Assembly (NCBI GenBank): GCA_021800535.1
Contig: JAJYYV010000008.1
Location: 1 to 59,100, forward strand
Direction: 5' to 3'
DNA from: a bacterium
Lineage (GTDB): Bacteria > Ratteibacteria > UBA8468 > B48-G9 > DTJG01
Length of the DNA stretch: 59,100 bases
A program made the translations under genes and the position numbers. This document shows, in pieces, positions 30,130 to 40,200 of the stretch; within the stretch, counting starts at the first letter, position 1; the number at the start of each line of letters is the position of its first letter. The notes beneath the pieces were generated by a model. It was given only the letters and a program-made list of their open reading frames with translations. It was not told where the DNA came from and ran no database searches.

Positions 30130-31011
30130 TTATTTCCTCCTTGTTATTTTTTTATATCCCGTATGTTTTAAATTATTTATCAGTATATTTATAAAATTTA
30201 TATCAGTGGATGCACCAGAGATTATACCAATTTTATTAAATTTTTCAATTTCTATATTTTCTAAATCGGATAATTTTTCAATTTGATAGGTATTGTTATT
30301 TATATTCTTTCCAATAATAAATAGTTTTTTTGTATTTGAACTTTTTTTACCTCCAACAACTAAAAAAAGGTCTGTGTTTTTTGCAAGATTTTTTGCTTCT
30401 TGTTGTCGTTTTATGCTTACAGGGCATATTGTATTTAATATTTCTATATCTTTGTCAGGAAATTTCTCAACAATTTTTTTAATGGCAGATTTATACATCT
30501 CCGAGGAAAGAGTTGTTTGGGCAATAATAGCACATTGTTTATGGGTTATTTTTTTATTTACCTTCGGATTATATGGAGAGATGATTAAACAGTTTTTTCC
30601 TGCAATTTCTTTTAATGCCTGGATTTCCGGATGTTGACTATCTCCTACCAGAAAAATAAAAAAGTTTTTTTCTGCGAATGTTTTAACAAGATTTTGGACT
30701 TTTTTTACAAAGGAGCATGTTGCATCAAATATGGGTACATTGGAATTTTTTATTTCTTTAAGAACACTCGGCGGTAAACCATGGGAGCGGATAATAAAAG
30801 GAGCATTTTTAACAGACTTAGTATCTTTAATTACACAGAACCCTTTGTTTTTTAGTTCATCCATTACAACAGCATTATGAACTAAATCCCCAAGACATAG
30901 AAGTTTTTTTTCTTTATCTAAAAGTTTTCTTGCTAAATTAACTGCTTTTGTGACACCAAAACAAAATCCTATATTTTTAGCAATAATCAGTTTTTTCACA
31001 TCTTGTTTCAT
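30130..31011 (-). CDS. ispH: 4-hydroxy-3-methylbut-2-enyl diphosphate reductase (IspH/LytB)
   Basis: IspH makes IPP and DMAPP from HMBPP with a [4Fe-4S] cluster. The three cluster cysteines are Cys17 (NIGFCFGV), Cys99 (FDATCSFV) and Cys196 (NTICPVS); the diphosphate-binding histidines lie in GDLVHN, RSHGLP and SQHPEI, and Glu129 follows the last one. At 293 residues it is standard. Together with ispG at 5346 it completes the last two steps of the MEP route. It is divergent from nadC; a TATAAT-like box on the minus strand near 31045 may be its promoter. Confidence 0.96.
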   Translation of the reverse strand: MKQDVKKLIIAKNIGFCFGVTKAVNLARKLLDKEKKLLCLGDLVHNAVVMDELKNKGFCVIKDTKSVKNAPFIIRSHGLPPSVLKEIKNSNVPIFDATCSFVKKVQNLVKTFAEKNFFIFLVGDSQHPEIQALKEIAGKNCLIISPYNPKVNKKITHKQCAIIAQTTLSSEMYKSAIKKIVEKFPDKDIEILNTICPVSIKRQQEAKNLAKNTDLFLVVGGKKSSNTKKLFIIGKNINNNTYQIEKLSDLENIEIEKFNKIGIISGASTDINFINILINNLKHTGYKKITRRK

Positions 31012-31128
31012 TAAAATAGCGCCCCTTGCTGAATTTTGATATAATAATTATAGCATTTAATTTAAAATAATAAAATAGAGTAAAAATATTTTGAGTGATA
31101 AAATTATATATAACTATCAAAAAATATT

Positions 31129-31986
31129 ATGGATAAAGAAATAATACAGAGATTAGAAGCATTTATAAAAGAGGATATTGGAACCGGAGATATAACATCA
31201 GAAAGTATTTTTTCTGAGAATTTTTCTATTGAAGCATTTATTATTGCTAAACAAAAAGGAATTTTTGCAGGAGGGATTTTTGTAAAGGAGATGTACCGTT
31301 TGATTGATGAAAATATAAAATTTAATAAATTTTTAGATGAAGGGGAAGCATTTAAAAAAAATCAGATTGTTGGAAATCTTATAGGTCCTGTAAAATCTAT
31401 ACTTAAAGGGGAAAGAGCAGGACTTAATCTTCTTTCTCATATATCAGCAGTTGCCACCTTTACAAATCAATTTGTCCAAAAAACAAAAGATAAAATTTCC
31501 ATACTTGATACCAGAAAAACTCTTCCGGGTTTAAGATTCTTTGAAAAGTATGGAGTCCGAACAGGTGGCGGTAAAAATCACAGGATGAAAATGGATGAGC
31601 TTATTTTAATTAAGGATAATCATATAAATATTTGGATGAAAAAAAACAGAATAAAAAGAATTGAAGCAATAAAACAATTAACTGCTCTGGCCAGAAAAAA
31701 TACTAAAAATATAAAAATTGAAGTGGAAGTTGAAAGCTATGATGAAGCAATTGCAGCATATAATGTAGGAGTTGATATTCTTATGTTTGATAACACAGGG
31801 CCCTCAGATATCAAAAAATTTCTCAAGAATATTACAGGTAAAAAACCTATTATTGAAATTTCTGGAGGAATAAACCTGAAAAATATTAAAAAATTTATAA
31901 ATCTTCCTGTAGACTGGATTTCTTCAGGAACAATAACAAATTCTGCTCCTGCCATTGACTTTAGCCTTGAAATCAAATTGATATAA
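31129..31986 (+). CDS. nadC: Nicotinate-nucleotide pyrophosphorylase (quinolinate phosphoribosyltransferase)
   Basis: NadC converts quinolinate and PRPP to nicotinate mononucleotide in de novo NAD synthesis. The 285-residue protein has the N-terminal DIGTGDITS motif, GERAGLNLLSHISAVAT, DTRKTLPGLRFFEKYGVRTGGGKNHR (in parts), KDNHI and IEVEVESYDEA, then a C-terminal FDN-type segment and ISGGIN. All quinolinate-binding arginines and lysines sit in these motifs. NadA and NadB are not in the window. The next gene (TatD) starts 3 nt after the stop. Confidence 0.95.
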   Translation: MDKEIIQRLEAFIKEDIGTGDITSESIFSENFSIEAFIIAKQKGIFAGGIFVKEMYRLIDENIKFNKFLDEGEAFKKNQIVGNLIGPVKSILKGERAGLNLLSHISAVATFTNQFVQKTKDKISILDTRKTLPGLRFFEKYGVRTGGGKNHRMKMDELILIKDNHINIWMKKNRIKRIEAIKQLTALARKNTKNIKIEVEVESYDEAIAAYNVGVDILMFDNTGPSDIKKFLKNITGKKPIIEISGGINLKNIKKFINLPVDWISSGTITNSAPAIDFSLEIKLI

Positions 31987-31988
31987 AA

Positions 31989-32753
31989 ATGTACATTGAT
32001 ACGCATTGTCATCTTGATTTTTCTGAATTTGAACAGGATAGGAAACAGATTATAGAAAATGCCAATAAACAAGGTGTTCGCTATATTATTAATATTGGAA
32101 CATCTGTTTCTTCATCATTAAAATCTGTGGAAATTTCCAAACAATATGAATGTGTGTTTTCTACAGTTGGTATCCATCCTACAGAGATAGAAAATATAAG
32201 CATTAGTGATATAGAAAAAATCAATGAGTTGGTAAAAAACACAAAGATTGCAGGCATTGGTGAAGTAGGCTTGGATTTTCATTATTCAAGGAAATCAGAA
32301 GACAAACAAAAAGAATTTTTAATATATCAGATTGAAATAGCAGAAAAGCATAAGATTCCTCTTGTTATACATCAAAGAGAAGCAGAAAAAGAAATAAAAG
32401 AAATATTGGAAAATAGAAATCTTCCTGAAAGGATTGTTTTTCATTGTGTTTCCGGAGACCAAGAGATGTTGGATTGGTGTATGAAAAAAGGATTCTATAT
32501 TTCTTTTACAGGCATTGTGACGTTTCCAAAAGCAATAAATGTTCATAATATGGCAAAACTGGTGCCTTTAGACAGATTTTTCATTGAAACAGATGCTCCT
32601 TTTCTTGCACCGGTTCCTTTCAGAGGTAAAAGAAATGAGCCTTCCCATGTCAGATTTGTCCTGGAAAAAATTGCTCAGATTAAACAAATGGATAAAGAAA
32701 AACTTGAAGATATAATATTTAACAACTCAATAAAATTTTTCAATATACCTTAA
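31989..32753 (+). CDS. TatD-family metal-dependent deoxyribonuclease
   Basis: The 254-residue TIM-barrel protein has DTHCHLDF near the start (metal-binding His and Asp), GIHPTEIE, GEVGLDFHYSR, LVIHQREAEKEI, IVFHCVSGDQEM and ETDAPFLAP, the full set of TatD metal ligands. TatD enzymes act as 3'-5' exonucleases in DNA repair and quality control. It starts 3 nt after nadC, so it is co-transcribed with it. The likely start MYIDTHCH at 31989 is short and standard. Confidence 0.93.
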   Translation: MYIDTHCHLDFSEFEQDRKQIIENANKQGVRYIINIGTSVSSSLKSVEISKQYECVFSTVGIHPTEIENISISDIEKINELVKNTKIAGIGEVGLDFHYSRKSEDKQKEFLIYQIEIAEKHKIPLVIHQREAEKEIKEILENRNLPERIVFHCVSGDQEMLDWCMKKGFYISFTGIVTFPKAINVHNMAKLVPLDRFFIETDAPFLAPVPFRGKRNEPSHVRFVLEKIAQIKQMDKEKLEDIIFNNSIKFFNIP

Positions 32754-32788
32754 ATATAAGGAATAAGATAAGTTTTTTTAAAAATAAG

Positions 32789-32843
32789 TTGGGCTTTATT
32801 TCAAGGCTTTTTTTGTGATAAAAAGATGGAAATGAAAGCCCAA
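32789..32843 (+). promoter_or_regulatory. Long inverted repeat (hairpin) in the mtaB leader
   Basis: TTGGGCTTTATTTC (32789-32802) and GAAATGAAAGCCCAA (32829-32843) are complementary apart from one bulged A. They enclose a 26-nt AT-rich loop including GGCTTTTTTT and lie 34 nt before the mtaB ATG. It could be a terminator for the nadC-tatD unit or a leader element controlling mtaB. The T-run lies inside the loop and not after the stem, so a simple terminator is less likely. Confidence 0.5.
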
Positions 32844-32876
32844 GATTATTTCTATCTTTGGAGATTATAAATTTAT

Positions 32877-34085
32877 ATGAAAATAAAAATTTTTAATTTT
32901 GGATGCAAAACAAATCAGTATGATGGCCAATTACTTCAGGCAAACTTTGAAGCAAACGGATGGACTATTGCAACAGATAATGATTTTGAAAATGTCTTAA
33001 TAAATAGTTGCTGTGTAACAGAAAATGCAGAAAAAGAAATAAAACATCTTATAACTAAATTTTACAGAGAAGGCAAAAAAGTGTGGCTGACAGGATGTTT
33101 TACAGGAAAATTTGCAGATTCATTTCCCGATATAAAAGTCTTTTCAAAGAATTTTCTTCTGAATAATTATTTTTCTTCAAAGGTATATTCCATTAACAAA
33201 TTTACATCTCATACCCGGGCATTTATAAAAATTGAGGATGGGTGTGAAAATTTTTGCACATATTGTATAGTTCCTTATACCAGAGGAAAAATAAAAAGCA
33301 GGAATCCGGGTAGAATAATTAATGAGATTAAAAATATTATAGACAATGGCTGTAAAGAAATAGTTCTTACAGGAACAAATCTTGGAATCTATGGTAAAGA
33401 CATAAACACAGATTTATTAACACTTCTGAAACAAATTCTTAAAATTAAACAGCTTCAAAGGCTAAGGATAAGTTCTATTGAACTTGCGCATTTATCAGAT
33501 GATATCTTAAAGATACTTTCTGAAACAGAAAAATTTTGTCCTTCATTCCATATCCCTCTTCAGAGCGGTTCTGACAATGTCCTTAAAAATATGGCAAGAC
33601 ACTATAAAACAAAAGACTATATTGAAACAATTCAGAAAATAAAATCCATTTTCCCTCAGGCTACATTTACCACAGATGTCATGGTTGGTTTTCCCGGAGA
33701 AACAGATAAGGATTTTATGAAAACTTTAGATTTAATTAAAAAAACAGGTTTTTTAAAGGTTCATATTTTCCCGTTTAGTCCAAGAGAAAAAACCCCTGCT
33801 TTTTCCTATTCCCAACAAATTCCGGAAAAAATAAAAAAACAGAGGGCAAAAATAGCAAAAGAAATATCAGAAGAAATATCAATGAAAGTGAAAGAGAGAT
33901 TTTTAAATCAGGAGTTTGAGGTTTTGATAGAAGAAAAAAAAGGCGATTATTGGTCTGGCCACACCAAAAATTATCTGCCTGTGATTCTTAAAAGCGATAA
34001 AAATCTTCATAATGAAATCATAAATGTAAAACCTGTAAAGATTATTACTGAAGGAGTATTTAAAGGCTTTTTATTAATTCTTTAA
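32877..34085 (+). CDS. mtaB: tRNA N6-threonylcarbamoyladenosine (t6A37) methylthiotransferase MtaB
   Basis: The 402-residue radical SAM protein adds a methylthio group to t6A37 in tRNA. The N-terminal UPF0004 domain has its three cluster cysteines in FGCKTNQYD, NSCCVTENAE and LTGCF. The radical SAM domain has CENFCTYCIVPYTRG with the CxxxCxxC cluster. The VMVGFPGETDKDF segment follows. The C-terminal TRAM domain is present in short form (FLNQEFEVLIEEKKGDYWSGHT in parts). The FGCKxN-type opening without MiaB's extra features supports MtaB over MiaB. Upstream is an unusual inverted repeat. Confidence 0.9.
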   Translation: MKIKIFNFGCKTNQYDGQLLQANFEANGWTIATDNDFENVLINSCCVTENAEKEIKHLITKFYREGKKVWLTGCFTGKFADSFPDIKVFSKNFLLNNYFSSKVYSINKFTSHTRAFIKIEDGCENFCTYCIVPYTRGKIKSRNPGRIINEIKNIIDNGCKEIVLTGTNLGIYGKDINTDLLTLLKQILKIKQLQRLRISSIELAHLSDDILKILSETEKFCPSFHIPLQSGSDNVLKNMARHYKTKDYIETIQKIKSIFPQATFTTDVMVGFPGETDKDFMKTLDLIKKTGFLKVHIFPFSPREKTPAFSYSQQIPEKIKKQRAKIAKEISEEISMKVKERFLNQEFEVLIEEKKGDYWSGHTKNYLPVILKSDKNLHNEIINVKPVKIITEGVFKGFLLIL

Positions 34086-34224
34086 TATAAAGTTTGACAA
34101 TAAGAATAAGGTAATTTGACAATATAATAATTATATATTTAAATATTATTAGGTGATTTACTATTTGGTTTCTCCATTTGCAAATTAGAAAAAATTATAT
34201 TTATATTGAAGGTTAATTTAAGAT

Positions 34225-37200
34225 ATGAAAAAAGAATATCTATTTCAATTTTTAATTCTTTTTATAATTATTTGTTCTATATTTTCCTTGTTATTTGTTA
34301 AAACATCTACAGCCGCAAATGTATCTGTAAGTGTTACCAATATTACAATACCTTTGTCTGGTAATCCTGATTATAATGCTCAAGGAATTTTGCCTAATAG
34401 TGGGCCAACAGGTATTTTGTGTATTAGTGTAAGTTCTTCAGTGGAAACCAGTCTTTCTCAGGTGGTGGTAAATTTTTCAAGTTTAAATAATATTAATTCT
34501 CCTTTTACTATTGCTACTGATTTGTTAAGTATGTCCACAGATACTGAAACTTCAGGAGTAGCACTTTATTCAGACCTTAATAATAATGGAGAGTTTGAAC
34601 CCAATGACATTCCTGGCTTGATAGATTCTAATATATCTGTTAATGGCTTAACCGTTACCATAACCCCTTGGACACCTGTTATTATTCCACCTGTGCCTGG
34701 GCAAACCAATAAATATGCAGAAAACTTTTTTATAGCTATAAGAACATCTAATGCTATTAATGGGCAGATTATTGGTGGTATAGATGATAGAACATGGTTT
34801 TCTGCCTATATTTATTCAGTTTCTTTTTCAGGTAATCCTGTTACTACAGTAACTCCAAGTCCAAATCCTCCAACAGATACAATTATATGTCAGGCACAGA
34901 TTTTATCTTTAATTCCAACAAGGCCCGATTCTTTATATAGTAATAAAATATATCATACAACTAATATAACAGGAGTGCAATATGGTGGTTCTACTGATGG
35001 AGGACAGGGGACACCTTCTACTTTTCCTGAAGTAATGGGTATGGCAACTCCCTATAGAATATTAGGATTAAGTCTTGCTGGAACTTCAGGGTTTGCAGAT
35101 GGAGATGAATATTTAACAGACCTGCAACTAAACTATAATTACTTGCCAGGTTCATCTTCATATGGTATGTTTGGGTCTCATTTCTTGGATTCTTATCCGG
35201 ATGTAAGTATTTTTTCAACCAGTGATAATCTGGCTAATCCATGGGGTGACCCTCGGGTTGCGCCTATAACTCCACCTGGGCAGCAGGGAGTAGTTAATAA
35301 TAAAGGGAATTTTACTCCAGGGAATCTTTATGTAAATAACCAGTGGACAGTTTCTCTTCCTCAAGCCGCATACACAGGAAATGTTTCAAACGGCCATATA
35401 GATTTTTATATAACCCAGTTTACAGACCCAGAGCATAATTATATTACTGATACTCCTTTATATGGGAATGAATGGCAGGCAGGAGTTAACCCCGGGGATA
35501 TTAATTTTTTATATGCTAACCAACCATCTGATAGTGAAATAAATCTTCCACCAACAACTACACCCATTATTCATACAGTTATGGATATATCCACAGCTGA
35601 ACCAACAGACCCACTTGATGCAGGTGGATTTCCTGACCCGCTATTTGGTATAACATTATCCCAGGGTGCTGTTACCAATGAAACTATACAATGGATTAGA
35701 GTGTGGTTTACCAGTCAGGATACAAACCCGAATGCTGCAGGTTATAATTTTAAACCACCTGACCTTGAGCCCCTTACAACAGGGGCAAATTCCGGAGTAA
35801 GTTTGTGGGAGATTAATAAAAACACTGCTACAGAGCGTTCCGGAGAGACCATTGCCCAGGAAATAAATAATGTATTTCAACCTGCATCTGTGAGTGGAGG
35901 ATATGTGGGTTCTCCTGCTGATAGTATTGGTATGTTTAATGTAAGATATGGAGTCTGGGATATGACGACTATAGATACAGATATTCCATTAAGTACCAAT
36001 AACTTCATTTGGTATAATTCTGATGGAACCCCATGGAGCTGGCAAAATGATGACCCTTCTAATGCAGGAACTGCTGCAGACCCAAAAATGTATTATGTAT
36101 ATCTTAAACCTGAAAATTCCATTCCTTTGCCACGAAGTAATATGTATTGGGATATAACAGGTGATTCTGACCCTAATAGTAATGGTGAAATTGTTAGAGG
36201 TCCTGACCTTGAAATTTGTATACGAGGAGGAGGTCTTAGCAGTAATACTTATGCCACTACAAATCCTCAGGATAGAGGATTAGACTATGGAGATAGTGTT
36301 CAGGCAAGTTTATTAAATCCTAATGATTTTTTATTTGGCTCGGGTCATCCAGCAGCTCCAACTTTATTCCCACAGACAAATTCTGTTTCTGCAGATGTTC
36401 CTGTTTTTTATACAAATCTTACAATGCCTGGCCAGAAAATAAATCCTTATCAGCCAACTGCTGTAATGGGAATCAATGCAATTGGACCTTCTGGCAGCAA
36501 CTTCAGTATTAGACATCTCGGGGTTTTGTTTGACCAGGTGCTTACAGATTCACAACCAGTTTATAATTTTGATATACACTGGCTGATAAATCCTGCCTGT
36601 ACTAATCCTAATGACCCCAATGGCGGGTGTGGACTTGCTTTATATCAGGATATAAATCATAGTGGTATATTTAACCCGAGTGTTGACCCAAGAATTCCCA
36701 TGACTTCTTTGCCATATTCAATAGCTGACCCTAAACGGCCATGGGTTGCTTATGCTATGGATTTTGCTCCTGGAGCAGCCCCTATTCCTGATGTCAATGA
36801 AGGGAATGATTACTTTCTTGTTATTCAACCAACTCAATATATGCCTACTGGCGCCAACTTTTTTATTGTAAACTGGGCAACAAGTGATGATATGAATGAT
36901 GGAATAGATTTTACCGCTTTATCTGATGGAACTCAGGTAGATACAGATAGACCAACTAAACGTTTTGAAACAGATGATATGGTTTTAAGTAGTGTTAGCA
37001 ATGTTGTTGACAATAGTTTAATTACAACCGGACAGCAGGTTGACCCAATAAGTAGTCCTATTGGTATTTTCCGTATCAATGCTTTTGACCCTTCCCAGCA
37101 GAATACCTTAAATAGTTTTCGCATATACTTTAATCCTGAACCTGAACCTGATAGTGTAAATCCTGACTCTGTTTTAATGCCTTTTAGTACAAACAATCAA

Positions 37201-40200
37201 AGTGGAATCACATTATGGAAAGGAAATGGAAGTGGAGGAGGTGTTTTTAATCCAGGCTCTGATACATTTATTCCAACTAATGTATCTACATGGGAAAGTG
37301 ATTATTATAATAGTTGGCTTGCAGGTCCTGGTATGCCTCATGCTTCTGCTGCTCTGGATACAACTCTTACATATTTTAAGAGTACAGATGATGTTTATTG
37401 GTATGATGCTAATAATAGCAGTGTATGGTTTAGCGGAACAACAACTTCTGATGCTTTATGGGTGGATACAATAGATGCAAATCCAGAGGATTATAATCCT
37501 ACTCATGCAAAACTTATTGCAGGAGTTGCTCCCCCACCCGGTACCCAAGGAGTTCTTGTTAATGGAAGTACATATGGGTTTGCATATTATGATAATACAT
37601 ACAAGAATGGTAATTTTGTTTATGGGGATGATGTGTATTTTGTTGGCAGAGGAAGAGATACTCTGGGATATTATGCAGATATTTCTCTCCAGACTCCTAA
37701 TCCTTTGCCTACTTCAAGTACAGGAGGAAACTATTATATTGCATTTAGAACAAGCGATGAAATTCAATATAGAAACCAGTTTTCTTTCAGTCTTCCTTCA
37801 AATGCGATTATTTTTTCCTCGGGATATTCATTTGCAAATAGTAATCTAACCACATCAACACTAACAGCTAATCTTCCAGTATATTTCAGTGATTTAGGTA
37901 CCTCTGGTATTACTTTGAATGGAGGAGAACAACAGCCTGTGATAGGCATAAGAACTTTTACAGGAGATTCAGATGCTGTAACCAATGATACATATATAAC
38001 AGAAGTAAATGTTTATTTTAATGGAACAAATGTATTTTCAGACCTTGCTCCATTATCTTTGAACTCATTCAGCGGAGTTGCTTTATATAATACCAATGGT
38101 ACAGGAGTATGGAGCTCTTCAGATACATTTATTCCTCCAACCAGTATTCAACAGATAGGGGCTAATGGAGTCCAGCTTCAATTTACTCCCGGTCCTTTGA
38201 CTCTTATTCCAGGAACTGACCCTGGTAACAATAGTTTTATTATAGTTATCAAAGCAAATAGTACAGTCACTACAGGGGATACTATACAGGCTGAAATTCT
38301 TTCTTCTCTTTCTTCTCCATCTGGTAACCCTGGAATAATGTATGGGGAAGCAGGGGCTCCTGATTTGGGAGAAACAGATATGTATTTGCTTAATACAACA
38401 ATGTATACATTTGGCCAGAGTTATACCAGTCCTCCTACTATTACTATTACACCTTCATCGCCATCTTATAATAATGGAACTGTTTTATTTGTCACTCCCC
38501 AGACATTATTTACAATTACAGCTGTTGACCCTCCTTTAGGGAATGGATATGCTCCAGGTATATCAAGTATAGGATATTCCTTAGGTACGGCAGGTCCGCC
38601 ATGGACAACTTATAATAATCCTTTTAATGTTATATCAAGTACTACTATTTATGCCTACGCTATTAATAATGCAGGAAGTTCTGCGACTATAAGTCAACCA
38701 GTAGAAATTGATAGTACAATTCCATCTATTCCAACTATTTCATTAAGTCCTTCTACTCCATCAGGTAATAATGGATGGTATAAAGCGCCTGCACCAAAAG
38801 TAACAATTACTCCAGGAGCAGACAGTGGTGGCCCTGGAATAGGAGGAATATCATATAGTTTTAATGATGGGACCACATGGGATACATCTAATAGCCCTAA
38901 TGTAATTACAATTCCTGTTTCTCAAGGGGCAAATATTAATATTGAAGCCTATGATTTTGATGAGGTGGATAATGCAAGTCCAACAGTTTCTTACTCAGGC
39001 AATCCTATTAAAGTAGACACAACTCCACCTGTGACAACCATAAATGTAAACTATGCTAATAGTACTTTTACCTTATCAGCCACTGATAACCTTTCAGGAG
39101 TTGCTTCCACTTCCTATTCTTTTAATAATCAAACCTGGACTACTTATCCAGGGAGTCCTGTATCTATTACATCATCTGATACTACAATCTATGCAATGTC
39201 AGTTGATGATGCAGGAAATACAGAAACTCCTGTGGAAGTATCTATTCAGAATAATTTATCTATCAGTGGAGTAGTTGATAATTATCAACACATTCCACAG
39301 GCAAATGTTAATATTTTACTTGTTGATAAAACAGCAGATGAAACCCAGATTGAGCAAACAAATTCTGTAGGTTCTTATACTTTTTCAGGATTATCTCAGG
39401 TAGGAATATATAATGTTATACCACTTGTTCCAAATTCAGTGCCGTTTTTCAAGGTGTATAATGGTCTTCAAACAAGTATGACCAATCAGAATTTTATACT
39501 TAGTGATGGATGGCAGAATATTGATTATGATCTTGGTAATTCAAGATATTATCCATTTACATCAACACAATCAATTTTAAATGGACCAACACTTGTTCCT
39601 GTAGATAACTTCTCTAATTCTGCTCCTCAGATGTTGACATCAGATATTGATAATAATGGAATTCCTGATTTACTGATGACTAATGGTACTTATCTATATG
39701 CTTATAAATATAATCCATCCACCCAATTTTATACAAGTGAACAATGGAGTCCGGTTTCAACATCATCTTCTCTTTCATTATGTGATAGTGCCACACTTGA
39801 TACCAATATCCAAATATTCCTTTCTGGAACAGGTACCAATGTTGTTAATGTTTATAATAATCAGGGGAGTATGATTAATCAGGTTCAGGATTCTTCTGCT
39901 CCTTCTAATGCACAATGGCAGACAAGATTTGCAGCAGGCACTATGTTTTTTGCTGGTAGTAATGGTTCAACGGATTTTGACACAATGTATGTAACTGATT
40001 TTGCGCCTGCTGATACTGTTGTATGGGAAACCCAGCTGAATAGGCAGATTAACCCATCCAAAGTTGTTTTTGATGTGAGAAGTGATGGTAAAATATTGGC
40101 TCTTGTCGGAGGCCATTTTGATTCTCCTGATAATTGTCAGCTTACTGCTATTAATAGCCAGACAGGTCAAACAGTGTGGACAACTACATTTAATGGTGTA

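Noticed and set aside
37202-37849. Two consecutive open frames on the plus strand within the giant gene
   Set aside because: Met/Leu/Ile-rich translations from a shifted frame of the secreted repeat protein, with no start signal.
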